Shown: positions 1-8,984, counted from the stretch's first letter. The stretch is DNA of 42,592 nt from Albidovulum sp. bin36 (GCA_002238565.1 MPMP01000042.1:1-42592); one strand, 5' to 3'. The notes: a model not told the origin generated them from the letters alone. Made by a program: numbers and translations.

Positions 1-2
1 AC

Positions 3-449
3 CTGTACCACGGGCGCTGGTCGATCGAGGAGCTCTATAAAATCTCGAAGAACTTCATCGCGGTGGACGAATTCCACGCCCGGAGCGAGCGCGGCGTCCG
101 GCAGGAGACCTACGCCCACTTCGCCCTGATCGCGGCGACGCGCTCGCTCGCGAAGGAGGGCGACGACCTGCTGGCGCAAATGCGCGAGAAGGGAAAGCCG
201 CGCCAGACCGTGAACTTCAAGAATGCGCTCGCCCTGATGGCGGCGAATCTGGAGGAGCTTCTGCTGGCCGGAGCCGTGTTCGCGGCGGAAGCCGCGGCGC
301 GGGCGGCGGAGTGGATTCTCAAGGCGCGAAACCGGCTGCGCCCGGGCCGCTCGTACCCCCGCGTATCGAAAAAACCGGCGAGCAAATGGACGCGGAGGCG
401 CGGCAAAAAACCCAAAGTCCCAAAGGCCGGCGCGGCGCAGCCCGCCTGA
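3..449 (+). pseudogene. IS4-family transposase, C-terminal part (cut by window edge)
   Basis: The reading frame is open from the window edge and ends at TGA. Near its start the product reads LYHGRWSIEELYKISKNF, then ERGVRQETYAHFALIAATR. This is the W-x-IEE-YK-SK block around the catalytic Glu of IS4-type DDE transposases, followed by their usual basic tail (SYPRVSKKPASKW). The two catalytic Asp residues would lie outside the window, so it cannot be said whether the gene is intact. It may belong to the same IS4 subgroup as the N-terminal fragment at 22327-22755, because the two cover complementary halves of such a protein. That link is inference. Confidence 0.7.
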
Positions 450-871
450 CGACCGGCCCGCCGGAGAATCGACGAACCCGGTGCCGAAGCACGGCGCCGA
501 CGCGCCGGATTCCGACAATTCCCCCTTGCAGGCCACGGACGCCGGCCGCCGAAGCGGAATCCTGCAACCGGATGCCGCCCGTCGACGGAAATCGCGCCCG
601 GCGCGACTGAAACTTCAAAAAAAGGCGACAAAAAAAGCCCGAATCAACCGAATGCGCGAATTCCAAACTGAAATTCGAACGGTCGATTCACTAAGAGTTT
701 GTTCCTTAAGTCGGCAAATTATCTATATATTGATCAATTTAAGAACTTTTTACATAAATTCATAATATGTGGTATTATGATTCATACTCTAAGGCAATGC
801 CATTGCTCCACCGCCTGCGGCCGGCACGATGAGTCTTTCGAAATGCCAGCCGACCTGCGTCCTAGAAATTG
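450..871. other. Intergenic stretch without a recognised gene
   Basis: No coding frame with recognisable motifs is present between the transposase fragment and the end of tctA. The base composition changes from GC-rich to AT-rich around 690-790, which may mark the border of the insertion sequence. No clear rho-independent terminator was found for the TctCBA operon. Confidence 0.5.
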
Positions 872-2410
872 TCATTCGGAATCCTTTGAGTTTTCGCGGA
901 AGGACTTCAGATTCCGCGTAACTGCGGTCTTTCTCCACTTACGCCATTGTTGAATTACTACGGGAAAAAATGTCACGAAAACAGTCAGTATGAAAAACAC
1001 TAGCGGAATTGGACGAGTGAGAAATATCATGGCGCTGCCATCAGACAATATCAGAGATTGGCGCATCGATTCTTCAACCATTCCGCCGAGTATGATCGCA
1101 ATCACCATCGGGGCGGTCGGGTATTCAAATTTGATCATGGCATAACCAACACAACCAAAGACCAAAGCGACAATAACTGAATTCAGAGAATTAGATATTG
1201 TATACGCGCCAATCAAACACATCGTAAGGATAATTGGCAGCAGAATTCCCGGTGGGATGTTTATTATTTTGTCAAAGGATTTGAGCGCAAATCGGCCCTG
1301 AATATACATCGCGACATTCGCCAAAATGAAGCTGATCATGATCGTGTACATAAGGCCGCCCTGATTCTCGAAGAGCTGTGGCCCGGGGGTAAGGCCGTGG
1401 ATCAGGAGTGCGCCAAGGAAAATTGCGGCAACAGTATTTCCGGGTATCCCTAATGTAAGAGTCGGAATGAGCGTTGCCGCGGTTACGCCGTTGTTCGCGC
1501 TTTCGGATGCCGCGATCCCCTCTAGGCTTCCCTTGCCGAAGTTGTCTGGTTCCTTGGACGACCGCTTTGCCTCATCATATGCGATGAAGGAGGCGATGCT
1601 TCCGCCGGTCCCGGGGATAACGCCTATGACAATGCCAATGACGCTCGACTTTATCACCGTCCAGTAATGAGGAACGATTGCATTCCAACGAATGATCTTC
1701 CTTCGCGAATCGTCCTTCGACAGCACGCCAGCCACTGCGCGCTTCCCGATTTGGTTGAAAATCTCGGCGACGGCAAAAATCCCGATGAACACCTCAATCA
1801 TGCCGACGCCGCCATACAGGTAGAACGTGTTGAATGAGAATCGTGGCACACCCATGATCGGATCTACGCCGACGGTTGCGATGAGCAATCCGAACAATGC
1901 AGAGATTAGGCCTTTCGTTAGTGAGTTGCCGCTGACCCTGGAGATGATCGTCAGTCCGAAAAATGTCAGGGCGAACCGCTCGGTCGGACCGAACGCCAAG
2001 GCAGCCTTCGCAAGCATTGGTGCAAAGAAGATGAGAGCAACGGCGCTGATGAGGCCCCCAAGGACAGATGCGTGCAGTGCGACGCTCAATGCCTCAAAGG
2101 ACCGACCCTTTCGCGTCAGAGGAAATCCGTCCCAGGCCGTTGCAACCGATGACGGAGTGCCGGGAGTATTGATCAAGATCGCCGAAATGGATCCTGCATA
2201 AGTCCCCGCGCAGTAAACCCCAGTCAACAGGACGATCCCGGACTCGGGCGAAAGGTCAAACGTGAACGGGAGGACCAATGTGACGGCAAGAGTGACGGTC
2301 AATCCGGGCAAAGCCCCAAAGACCATGCCGATTGCTGTTCCCAAAAGAATCAGTACGATATTCTGCCATAAGAATACGACAGATATAGCATAGAGAATGT
2401 TTTCAAGCAT
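872..2410 (-). CDS. tctA: Tripartite tricarboxylate transporter, large membrane subunit TctA
   Basis: The 512-residue protein is highly hydrophobic, as expected of the roughly 500-residue, about 12-helix TctA permease. That subunit moves a carboxylate across the inner membrane with a periplasmic binding protein (TctC) and a small subunit (TctB). Family features visible are the Gly-rich FGALPGLTVTLAVTLVLPFTF near residues 32-52, GTYAGSISAILINTPGTPSS near 69-88, and a second GIPGNTVAAIFLGALLIHG in the C-terminal half, reflecting the internal duplication. It is the last gene of the tctC-tctB-tctA operon and begins 14 bp after tctB. The substrate cannot be read from the sequence; citrate-like or other carboxylates are typical. 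Confidence 0.93.
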   Translation of the reverse strand: MLENILYAISVVFLWQNIVLILLGTAIGMVFGALPGLTVTLAVTLVLPFTFDLSPESGIVLLTGVYCAGTYAGSISAILINTPGTPSSVATAWDGFPLTRKGRSFEALSVALHASVLGGLISAVALIFFAPMLAKAALAFGPTERFALTFFGLTIISRVSGNSLTKGLISALFGLLIATVGVDPIMGVPRFSFNTFYLYGGVGMIEVFIGIFAVAEIFNQIGKRAVAGVLSKDDSRRKIIRWNAIVPHYWTVIKSSVIGIVIGVIPGTGGSIASFIAYDEAKRSSKEPDNFGKGSLEGIAASESANNGVTAATLIPTLTLGIPGNTVAAIFLGALLIHGLTPGPQLFENQGGLMYTIMISFILANVAMYIQGRFALKSFDKIINIPPGILLPIILTMCLIGAYTISNSLNSVIVALVFGCVGYAMIKFEYPTAPMVIAIILGGMVEESMRQSLILSDGSAMIFLTRPIPLVFFILTVFVTFFPVVIQQWRKWRKTAVTRNLKSFRENSKDSE

Positions 2411-2424
2411 TATCCCGCGTCACC

Positions 2425-2919
2425 CTACCCAAAAACGCTGCCTGATGGCAGGTACACCCGGAATACATTTGCCAACAGGTGCTTTACCGGAATGCTCAGT
2501 ATTAACGACAATGTAACGATCTGCCACCACCGGCAGTTTCCGATGATAATCATGACTGATGCAACCAGCATCATTGTCGAGATTTCATACCCGAGATACG
2601 GCAATATTATGATCCACAATGCGATCGCCGAGAAAGCTAGCAGGACCCGGAGATAGCTTGTTGCTTCCTTTGGTCCGTCTTCCAAGGAGTCTGTTTCACC
2701 CTTCAGGTTTCCGATAGCATTGGAAACGATCTTGAGCAGACTCAATAAGATGATTGCAGACGTGATCAAGTACGGCAGCGTGCGTGCGCTAACACCACTC
2801 AAGCCATCGTTGGAAAAGACAACAATTTGGTCGCGGATGCTGAGGAATACAAACAATCCTACCAGCAAGGTCACGATAGACGAGGTACTTCCTCTAAGTA
2901 TGAGACCAAGGCCAGGCAT
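2425..2919 (-). CDS. tctB: Tripartite tricarboxylate transporter, small membrane subunit TctB
   Basis: A 164-residue protein with four hydrophobic segments, the normal size and topology of TctB (PF07331 family). TctB is the poorly conserved small inner-membrane subunit that works with TctA. The call rests on the hydrophobic pattern, the length and the position between tctC and tctA on the same strand. The family motif is too weak to assign it without this context. An intergenic space of about 125 bp separates it from tctC; no separate promoter was recognised there. Confidence 0.85.
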   Translation of the reverse strand: MPGLGLILRGSTSSIVTLLVGLFVFLSIRDQIVVFSNDGLSGVSARTLPYLITSAIILLSLLKIVSNAIGNLKGETDSLEDGPKEATSYLRVLLAFSAIALWIIILPYLGYEISTMMLVASVMIIIGNCRWWQIVTLSLILSIPVKHLLANVFRVYLPSGSVFG

Positions 2920-3044
2920 TTGGTCGCCTCCGTGGCAACTGGGACTTCCGGGCGATTCGACGCCTCCGTTGGCGAGCGGACAGGGCGCTCGGTTGCGCTT
3001 AGGAAATGTACAGCGCGCGCATTCGATGCGCGCGCTGCCGTGTT

Positions 3045-3992
3045 CTACTTGTTGATAATCTCGCCAAAGAACTCAGAGTCACTCCTGAGCTTTGCCATGA
3101 TTTCCTCGCCATTCCGGACTAGGCTTTCCTGCTTTCTTGTAACAGTGAATGCCTTGAATTCATCACTGCTAGCAGCTTTGAGAAACGCCTCTTCAAGTAT
3201 TGCGACAACCTCATCCGGCGTGTCATTTGGAGCCAGCAAATACCATTCAACCGTTGCGACGATATCGAGTCCCTTTTCCTTGAACGTCGGAACTCCCGGG
3301 AACGCATCGAGTGGTTCTGGCGACGACAATGCCAAGATCCTGGTTTCTCCCGCATCTACGCTTGCGAGCATTGCACCCGGTGTACCGCCGATCAGATCGA
3401 CATGCCCACCGCGCAACGCTGCAATTGCCTTTGAACCGCCCTGAAACGGGATGTCCCGGAATTTGATGCCCGTCTCAAGGAACAGGGTCTTCAAAAGCGT
3501 GTGGTGCACGCCACCCACTCCGGAATGTCCGCGATCAATTACCGTGTCAGTATCTTTTTCCGCGAGAAGATCTTCCAGTGTTTCCCAAGGTGAATCTGTT
3601 CGTACCGCAATGCTGCTAGGCGCATAACTCACTCCGACAATCCCCCTGAAGTCGTCGACCGAATACGGGACCTTTAAGGAATGCGGCGTCGTGATCAAGG
3701 CATCTGAAGCTCCAAAATACAATGTGTATCCATCAGGGGCTGCAGCTGCAGCCTCGGCAGTTCCAACAGTGCCGGATGCGCCCGATCGATTGATCACTGC
3801 AATTGGCTGGCTAAGATGCTTTTCCGCCTCCTTCGCTAGGAAGCGCCCCGTGGTATCTGTTCCTCCGCCTGCGCCGTATGGCACAATCACTGTGATGGGC
3901 TTATTTGGAAAATTTGCTTGGGAACTTGCCATGCTGACGGCGGCTATGGTTGCCGCAGTGGCAATCGATGCAATCATAAGTTTCTCGTACAT
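3045..3992 (-). CDS. tctC: Tripartite tricarboxylate transporter substrate-binding protein (TctC/Bug family)
   Basis: A 315-residue periplasmic binding protein with a signal peptide (residues about 1-26, ending SMASSQA) and the Bug-family start FPNKPITVIVPYGAGGGTD. The loop FPNKPI-x-VIVP-x-AGGGTD is diagnostic, as are the later GGSKAIAALRGGHVDLIGG and FPGVPTFKEKG blocks. It captures a carboxylate and delivers it to the TctAB permease of the same operon. The first five codons (MYEKL) match those of the unrelated DctP gene at 22045, because the leader duplication runs into both coding regions. The start is fixed by an AAGGAG sequence just upstream. Expression probably depends on the promoter and operator at 4165-4186. 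Confidence 0.93.
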   Translation of the reverse strand: MYEKLMIASIATAATIAAVSMASSQANFPNKPITVIVPYGAGGGTDTTGRFLAKEAEKHLSQPIAVINRSGASGTVGTAEAAAAAPDGYTLYFGASDALITTPHSLKVPYSVDDFRGIVGVSYAPSSIAVRTDSPWETLEDLLAEKDTDTVIDRGHSGVGGVHHTLLKTLFLETGIKFRDIPFQGGSKAIAALRGGHVDLIGGTPGAMLASVDAGETRILALSSPEPLDAFPGVPTFKEKGLDIVATVEWYLLAPNDTPDEVVAILEEAFLKAASSDEFKAFTVTRKQESLVRNGEEIMAKLRSDSEFFGEIINK

Positions 3993-4273
3993 GAAATTCT
4001 CCTTTGAGTGTCTTCAGAGCGACGGTGGCGACTGTCGGAATTCAACCTCATTCGACGGCAATACTTCCAAGCACAACGACGACACCCGCTCTCCATTTCA
4101 AAAAATTGGCGGCCTCGCAACTCAGCTGCAGGCCAACATCGCCTTTCACGCACATTATCTGATAGACTAGTATACCAGTTTGTCAAGAACATTTTTAACT
4201 GGCCGGGACCCCGAACGTCCGGACACGCGACAGGCTTGTGGGTCTGGGTTGCGTGACGTGGGCATGTCCCGAA
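3979..4273 (-). repeat. 295-bp duplicated leader, copy A (upstream of tctC)
   Basis: This stretch matches 22032-22326 at all but about 12 of 295 positions without gaps, in the same orientation, 18053 bp apart. It starts inside codon 5 of tctC and covers the Shine-Dalgarno region, a roughly 170-bp untranslated leader, the promoter and some 85 bp of upstream DNA. A 70-codon open frame runs through both copies, but most of the differences change amino acids, so I read it as non-coding leader. The homology stops abruptly at both ends. Confidence 0.95.
4158..4186 (-). promoter_or_regulatory. Candidate sigma70 promoter with GntR-type operator in the spacer (tctC)
   Basis: On the minus strand a perfect TTGACA (-35, at 4181-4186) is followed by AACTGGTATACTAGTC and then TATCAG, a weak -10 at 16-bp spacing. 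The spacer holds the palindrome-like GGTATACTAGT. A GGTATAC core is typical of hexuronate-type GntR regulators; E. coli UxuR/ExuR sites centre on TTGGTATACCAA. A repressor bound here would cover the polymerase site. Transcription start and binding are inferred, not shown. Confidence 0.6.
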
Positions 4274-4650
4274 GCCGGAGCCCGGATTCGACTCGACGAT
4301 TCAAGGATTTGCAGTCGTGTCCGGCTATTCGCGCACTTTCCGGCAAAGGAGGACCAGCATCATTGACCGATGACTACACCGAGATTTGCACTTTCGGACA
4401 AATGTCTCCGATGCTTCAAGGCTGTGACCGTCAAGCCGTTGCTCTTGGCGGGAATGCCGACCTCAACGGACCGCAACGACCAGCGCCTCAAGCAATCCCA
4501 AGGGCGAGAGCGGCGCCGGGCATCGCTTGTCACTTCAGGCTGCAACGCATGGCTTCGACTTTGACGATGGCAAGCATTCGGTCCAGCCCTTCGGTCCCGA
4601 CTTGGCATGGAGCTTCCGCCCGAAGTGCCGAATCCGCGCCCGGGAAGTGG
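4274..4650. other. Intergenic stretch, nothing recognised
   Basis: This lies between the end of leader copy A and the stop of the GH88 gene. Several open frames overlap here but none shows a protein motif I recognise. It could hold the 3' untranslated region of the uronate operon and old insertion debris. No clear terminator hairpin was seen. Confidence 0.4.
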
Positions 4651-5862
4651 CTACCAGAAGAATTCGGTGTGCCCGACCGCGCGCATCAGCGCCTCGAGAT
4701 AGTAGTAGTCGCCATAGGGCAGCAGGTTGTCGGCGCGTCCAAGTGCAACGAATGCTGCGCCTTCCCTTAGCAGACCTTCGGCTTCCTCGATTCCGGAAAT
4801 GTCGCAGTGCCGGACAAGCCCGATCAGGATCCGGTCGGCAAGTGCAGTGTACTTTCCAACTTCCGCGCCCGATCCGAATCCACGGGCGAGCGCGTAGACG
4901 CCGGCAGCCGTTATCGCACCTGCCGACGAGTCGCGGTAAGGGGCCTGGTCCTCGGGCAAGTCGTAGTCCCATTGCGGCACGCCATCGTCCGGCAGCCTCT
5001 CCGAAACGAAATCAGCCATTCGGGCCGCCGTGTCCCGGTAGGCTTCAACGCCAGTGTTCAGGAAGCTCTGTGCAAGCCCGTGAATGGCCCAGGCCTGACC
5101 GCGCGACCAGCAGCTGGCATCATGCAGGCCTTGATGGGTATAGCCCGCGATGGCCGCGCCGGTGGCCGGGTTGAACTCGAAGGCATGGAACGAGCTGAAG
5201 TCGTCACGGACCAGATGGCGGATTGCCGTCTCATTGTGCATGTCCGCGATTTCGCGGAACGACGGTTGCCCGGTTTCGCGATGCGCCCAGTAGAGCAGTG
5301 ACATGCCCTGCAGGCTGTCGATGTTCAGCGTGCGCGTCTTTCGCTTCCTTAACTCCGGTTCGTCGCGCAGCATCGGGTTCCAGCACATCACGAAGGGCAT
5401 TGGCTGACGCCAGCGCGCAGCGAGAAAATCAGCCGCGCGCAATGACATGGTGCGCGCTTCCTTGTCGCCGGTCAGCTTGAAGTCGGCAACGCAGGACAGG
5501 AGAAACAGGAAGCCGAGATCGTGGTCGTGCCAGGCCGGGTTCTCCAGCACGCGCCGGAAATACGGGCGCCGGGCGCGAGCGCTGTTCTTGAGGCGCTCGT
5601 CTCCGGTCAGCGCATATGCAAGCCAAAGCTGGCCGGTCCAGAAGCTCGCGACCCATTCGTCATCTGTGCAGAATTCGTATTTGAGGGTGCCCTGGATGCC
5701 CATCCGGGGATTGCGCAGGCCGAATTTCGGCACGAGGGATTCCACCTTGGCGAGGGCCTTCGCCAAGGCGTCGGCAAACAGTTCCTTGTGTGCCGTTGGT
5801 GGCTGGAACAGCGTCAGAGTGGCGTAGGATTCGCCGGTATCCGCGGGATCGTCCATTGTCAT
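4651..5862 (-). CDS. GH88-family unsaturated glucuronyl hydrolase
   Basis: A 403-residue (alpha/alpha)6-barrel type protein. Unsaturated glucuronyl hydrolases remove the 4,5-unsaturated uronic acid left on oligosaccharides by polysaccharide lyases, starting by hydration of the double bond. The two catalytic Asp positions of the family match HDHDLGFLFLLS (Asp115) and NIDSLQGMSLLYWA (Asp182), and the conserved CWSRGQAWAIHGLAQ is at 251-265. There is no signal peptide, so it should act in the cytoplasm on imported sugar. It is the last gene of the seven-gene operon, starting 6 bp after the SDR stop. The preceding lyase-type gene would make its substrate. GH105 is an alternative family, but the CWSRGQAW block and the context fit GH88 better. 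Confidence 0.87.
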   Translation of the reverse strand: MTMDDPADTGESYATLTLFQPPTAHKELFADALAKALAKVESLVPKFGLRNPRMGIQGTLKYEFCTDDEWVASFWTGQLWLAYALTGDERLKNSARARRPYFRRVLENPAWHDHDLGFLFLLSCVADFKLTGDKEARTMSLRAADFLAARWRQPMPFVMCWNPMLRDEPELRKRKTRTLNIDSLQGMSLLYWAHRETGQPSFREIADMHNETAIRHLVRDDFSSFHAFEFNPATGAAIAGYTHQGLHDASCWSRGQAWAIHGLAQSFLNTGVEAYRDTAARMADFVSERLPDDGVPQWDYDLPEDQAPYRDSSAGAITAAGVYALARGFGSGAEVGKYTALADRILIGLVRHCDISGIEEAEGLLREGAAFVALGRADNLLPYGDYYYLEALMRAVGHTEFFW

Positions 5863-5868
5863 GCGCCG

Positions 5869-6654
5869 CTATGAGAACAGTGTACCGCCGTTTATATCGA
5901 CGTTCGCGCCCGTGATGAACGCGGCCTGGTCCGAGGCGAGATAGGTGACCAGGTTTGCTACGTCTTCCGGCGCGCCCTCACGCTTAAGCGGCGTGATGCT
6001 TGCCACGTGCGCCCGTACCTCCGGCGTGGTGAAGGTGTTGTGGAAGTCGGTGTCGATCATGCCGGGGCAGACGGAATTGACCCGAATTTCTGGTCCGAGC
6101 TCCTTGGCCATGCCGCGCGTCATTGTCATCATCGCGCCCTTTGCCGCGCCATATGCTATGGCGCCGGGGCCGCCTCCGTCGCGGCCGGCCTGGCTTGCCA
6201 AGCCGACGATGGCGCCGCCTTCCGTCATGTGGGGCAACGCTGCCTTCACGATGCGAAGGAAGGAAGTGGCATTCAAGTCCATCACTTGATTCCAGTGGTC
6301 GATATCCATTTCCGGAACCTTCTTGCGGGCGACCAGCCCGCCAGTGACATGCACGACGATGTCGATCCGGTCCCCGAGTTCGGAGACGGTCCTTGCGACG
6401 AGGTCGGCAACGGAATCGTTCGATGTCATGTCGCCCTTCTGGGCGAACGACTTTCCTCCCGCCGCCGTGATCTCTGTCGCCGCGCCTTCGGCGCCAGCGG
6501 CCGAGTTGTGGTAGTTGATGGCGACCGCGGCGCCTGAAGCGGCGAGCCGAAGCGCGCATGCAAGACCGATATCTCGCCCGCCGCCGGTGACGATGGCCGT
6601 CTTTCCCTTGAGGTCTGGTTGCGCGTCGGAGGCGCTGATCTGGGTTTGCAACAT
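5869..6654 (-). CDS. SDR-family NAD(P)-dependent oxidoreductase (uronate operon)
   Basis: The 261-residue classical short-chain dehydrogenase starts MLQTQISASDAQPDLKGK. It has the cofactor motif TGGGRDIG (family TGxxxGIG), a VHVTGG block where NNAG is usual, catalytic Ser in LASQAGRDGGGPG, and YGAAK as YxxxK. The C-terminal FITGANVDINGG is typical. A longer upstream open frame exists, but its extra part overlaps the lyase gene antiparallel in frame usage and lacks homology, so I chose the ATG at 6654, 8 bp after the lyase stop. By context it may reduce or oxidise a keto-deoxy uronate (roles like KduD or DehR), but substrate and direction cannot be read from the sequence. Confidence 0.88.
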   Translation of the reverse strand: MLQTQISASDAQPDLKGKTAIVTGGGRDIGLACALRLAASGAAVAINYHNSAAGAEGAATEITAAGGKSFAQKGDMTSNDSVADLVARTVSELGDRIDIVVHVTGGLVARKKVPEMDIDHWNQVMDLNATSFLRIVKAALPHMTEGGAIVGLASQAGRDGGGPGAIAYGAAKGAMMTMTRGMAKELGPEIRVNSVCPGMIDTDFHNTFTTPEVRAHVASITPLKREGAPEDVANLVTYLASDQAAFITGANVDINGGTLFS

Positions 6655-6662
6655 GTGTTTTC

Positions 6663-8984
6663 CTATTTGGCTTTGAAGGATTTCGGGATGACGACCTTGA
6701 AGGAATGATTGTCCGCGCCAGTGAAGTACAACTCGCAGTCGTATCCCTGGTCGTCGAGAAAGTGGAAGATCCGGTTCGGCGCGCTTGACAGGTGCGGCAC
6801 AAGAAGCGTTGCAACTCGATGGCAACGCGCCGCAGGAAACGCCGCGCGGACATGCGTGCTCTCGGCAAGGCCCTTGATCTCGTCCGGCTCGACGCCGGGA
6901 AACCCGGTTGTCTGCCCGACCTGCGGCTGCCCGGCCTCTGACCAGAGGAACTTGCCGTAGATGCTCGATCGCTCGCCGCGATATCGAAAAGTTTCCGCCC
7001 CGAGTTCCATTGCCGAATTGGCGTGGAAGAGCCAGTCGAGCGTCACCGGCTCGGTCGCGTCGACAAGGTCGACGAGCACGAAATAACTTTCCCGCACGAA
7101 ATATACTTCGCGAAGGACCTGGGTAACTTCGGGCACGAGGCTTTGGTAGGCCGCCGTGGCATCCCCGCGAATGAACACGTGATCGCCGGCGTCCCGGGCA
7201 TCGATGATCCGTCCCGCCGCCTTGATCGCCTCGGCCTTGTCGCGTCCTGCGTACTGGCCCTTGCCGTTCAGGAGAATCGCGTTCTTGGACCTGGTCTGTC
7301 GCCGCCAGTCCTGGTGCATCGATGAATTGAAGCCGACATAGTGGCCGGACTGGATCGCGAGATCCTCGCCGAAAGCGGAAATGCAGAACGCGTTCTGGTC
7401 GCCGTGGCTGTGGCTGATCGAGCCCCAAGGGCTGGATTTCATGACGAACTGGATGTGCCGGTCCGGGTCGCCCATGTGCGACTGGATGGCGACCCAGCCC
7501 GTGCCCCGGAACCAGCGCAGCTGGTCGTCCGCGGAGGGAGGCTCCGGTTCCACGGATCCGTAGTCATGGGCGAAGACGAGATCGTCGAAGTTGAGGTCCC
7601 ACCAGCCCCAGTTGTAGAACTCCTTTTCCGTGCCGGGATCGTTGCGGCGGATCTCCTCGTAATACCACTGGTAGGCCGGGTTGCCCGTGATGCCCGCGAA
7701 CTGGCGCGCGTTGTAGCCCAGCTTCAGGCAAGGCAGGTTGCCCATCGTGCTGTCGTCCCCGAAGGTCGCGCGGCGGGTGTCGGGAGCCTTGGTGTAAAGC
7801 GGGAAGTCGCCCGTCCTGCGGAAGAACGGCCTTTGGTACAGATCGATGTCCGAGACGCTGCGCAGCAGGTTGGCCGCGTCGATGAGATAGGCGATGCCCG
7901 TCATCCAGTAATGCGGCCCTTCGGCCCAGCCTCCGTCCGTGTCGGCCCAGGGCGAATAGAGCGTGGAAAGGAACTCGACCGAATAATGCAGCCAGTCCTC
8001 GGCCTCTCGCTCTTCGCCCAGCATGGCAAGACAGGCGGGAACCAGGACGGCGGACACCGAACGCACGGCGTGGCTGTCGAAGGGAAAGAGGTGAATCTGC
8101 GCGTTTCGGATGACGTGGTCGGCGACTTGCCTGGTTCGGGCAAGGAGGGCGGCACGAACCGCATCGCGCTCGCCTTCGTCCAGGTCGTCGTGAAGCCAGT
8201 CATAGCCCCAGGCGAGGGCCAGGGCGACCCGGAACGCCCATTCGTCCGTGTAGGCGCGCGACGTGGTGCCGTCCGGATCCCAGCTTGCGGCTTCCATCAG
8301 CCAGGCCTTGGCATTCGCCGTCAGAACCGGATCGTCCAGGATCTTGCCGGCGATCGACTGGTGGCGAATGGCATAGATGAGTTCCTGACAGTCGATGTAG
8401 GTCTGCCGCCAGATCGAGGCGACACGCTTGTTGTCCGGGTAAGGCGCAGGCTCGGACATCGGCTGCCGTTCGGCCCATGGCATGACCGAGCGCTCGTGGA
8501 ACTTGCTCCAGCCGCAATGATCCGGATTCTGCGCCAGCGCCGCCTGAAACTCCTTGAGCATTTCGGTGTCGAGCCAAAGACGCGGATGCGTCTTGGAAAC
8601 GGCGTCGAACCGCGTCGAGCGCGGCGCAAGCGGGGTGTTCGGCAAGTCCTCTGCAACGGCGAACTTCCGTGCCCGGCTCCATTCGCTCGCAGGCATTCCG
8701 TCGGCCCAAACACAATACCGCCAGGCATGGCTGCCGGCCGGAAGCGTCTCCGGCGGGGTCAGGAAATTGACCGGAATATCCGGGAACACACGCTCCGACC
8801 CGTCCTCGCACGTGATCGTCACGGCATAGGACGCCTCGTCCTCGATGGCGGGAATCCACGTGAACCTGGGCGGGTTCTCGACGATTTCCGTGTCGGGCTC
8901 CGGCGAGTACCGGATCGTCAACTGTCCGGCGGGCGGCTCGTCCAGAGGCAGGATTCGCGCAGGATTCGGCACTGTTGCGGCCAT
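6663..8984 (-). CDS. Heparinase II/III-type polysaccharide lyase with DUF4962-like N-terminal domain
   Basis: At 773 residues it has the size of heparinase II-type lyases and of the exo-acting oligoalginate lyase group. The N-terminal beta domain (about 30-115) and HPRLWLDTEMLKEFQ (133-147) match the DUF4962-like region. An alpha-toroid follows, with likely catalytic His305 in FPFDSHAVRSVS and Tyr359 in GGWAEGPHYWMTG. The beta-sandwich domain carries the HSHGDQNAFCISAFGE block (His525, His527, Asp529), typical metal-binding residues. It should cleave a uronate-containing glycan by beta-elimination. No signal peptide is visible, which with the upstream ABC importer suggests that oligosaccharides are imported first and cut in the cytoplasm, as described for alginate in Agrobacterium and Sphingomonas A1. 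The polymer could be alginate, hyaluronan or a heparin-like glycan; no sulfatase is nearby. Confidence 0.88.
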   Translation of the reverse strand: MAATVPNPARILPLDEPPAGQLTIRYSPEPDTEIVENPPRFTWIPAIEDEASYAVTITCEDGSERVFPDIPVNFLTPPETLPAGSHAWRYCVWADGMPASEWSRARKFAVAEDLPNTPLAPRSTRFDAVSKTHPRLWLDTEMLKEFQAALAQNPDHCGWSKFHERSVMPWAERQPMSEPAPYPDNKRVASIWRQTYIDCQELIYAIRHQSIAGKILDDPVLTANAKAWLMEAASWDPDGTTSRAYTDEWAFRVALALAWGYDWLHDDLDEGERDAVRAALLARTRQVADHVIRNAQIHLFPFDSHAVRSVSAVLVPACLAMLGEEREAEDWLHYSVEFLSTLYSPWADTDGGWAEGPHYWMTGIAYLIDAANLLRSVSDIDLYQRPFFRRTGDFPLYTKAPDTRRATFGDDSTMGNLPCLKLGYNARQFAGITGNPAYQWYYEEIRRNDPGTEKEFYNWGWWDLNFDDLVFAHDYGSVEPEPPSADDQLRWFRGTGWVAIQSHMGDPDRHIQFVMKSSPWGSISHSHGDQNAFCISAFGEDLAIQSGHYVGFNSSMHQDWRRQTRSKNAILLNGKGQYAGRDKAEAIKAAGRIIDARDAGDHVFIRGDATAAYQSLVPEVTQVLREVYFVRESYFVLVDLVDATEPVTLDWLFHANSAMELGAETFRYRGERSSIYGKFLWSEAGQPQVGQTTGFPGVEPDEIKGLAESTHVRAAFPAARCHRVATLLVPHLSSAPNRIFHFLDDQGYDCELYFTGADNHSFKVVIPKSFKAK

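Noticed and set aside
3974..4192. A roughly 72-codon minus-strand frame present in both leader copies (MFLTNWYTSLSDN...)
   Set aside because: Most differences between the copies change amino acids, there is no ribosome-binding site, and it overlaps the promoter and leader; treated as non-coding.
5869..7428. A 519-codon frame extending the SDR upstream
   Set aside because: Only the part from 6654 shows SDR homology; the upstream half overlaps the lyase gene on the same strand in another frame and has biased, Arg/Pro-rich shadow composition.
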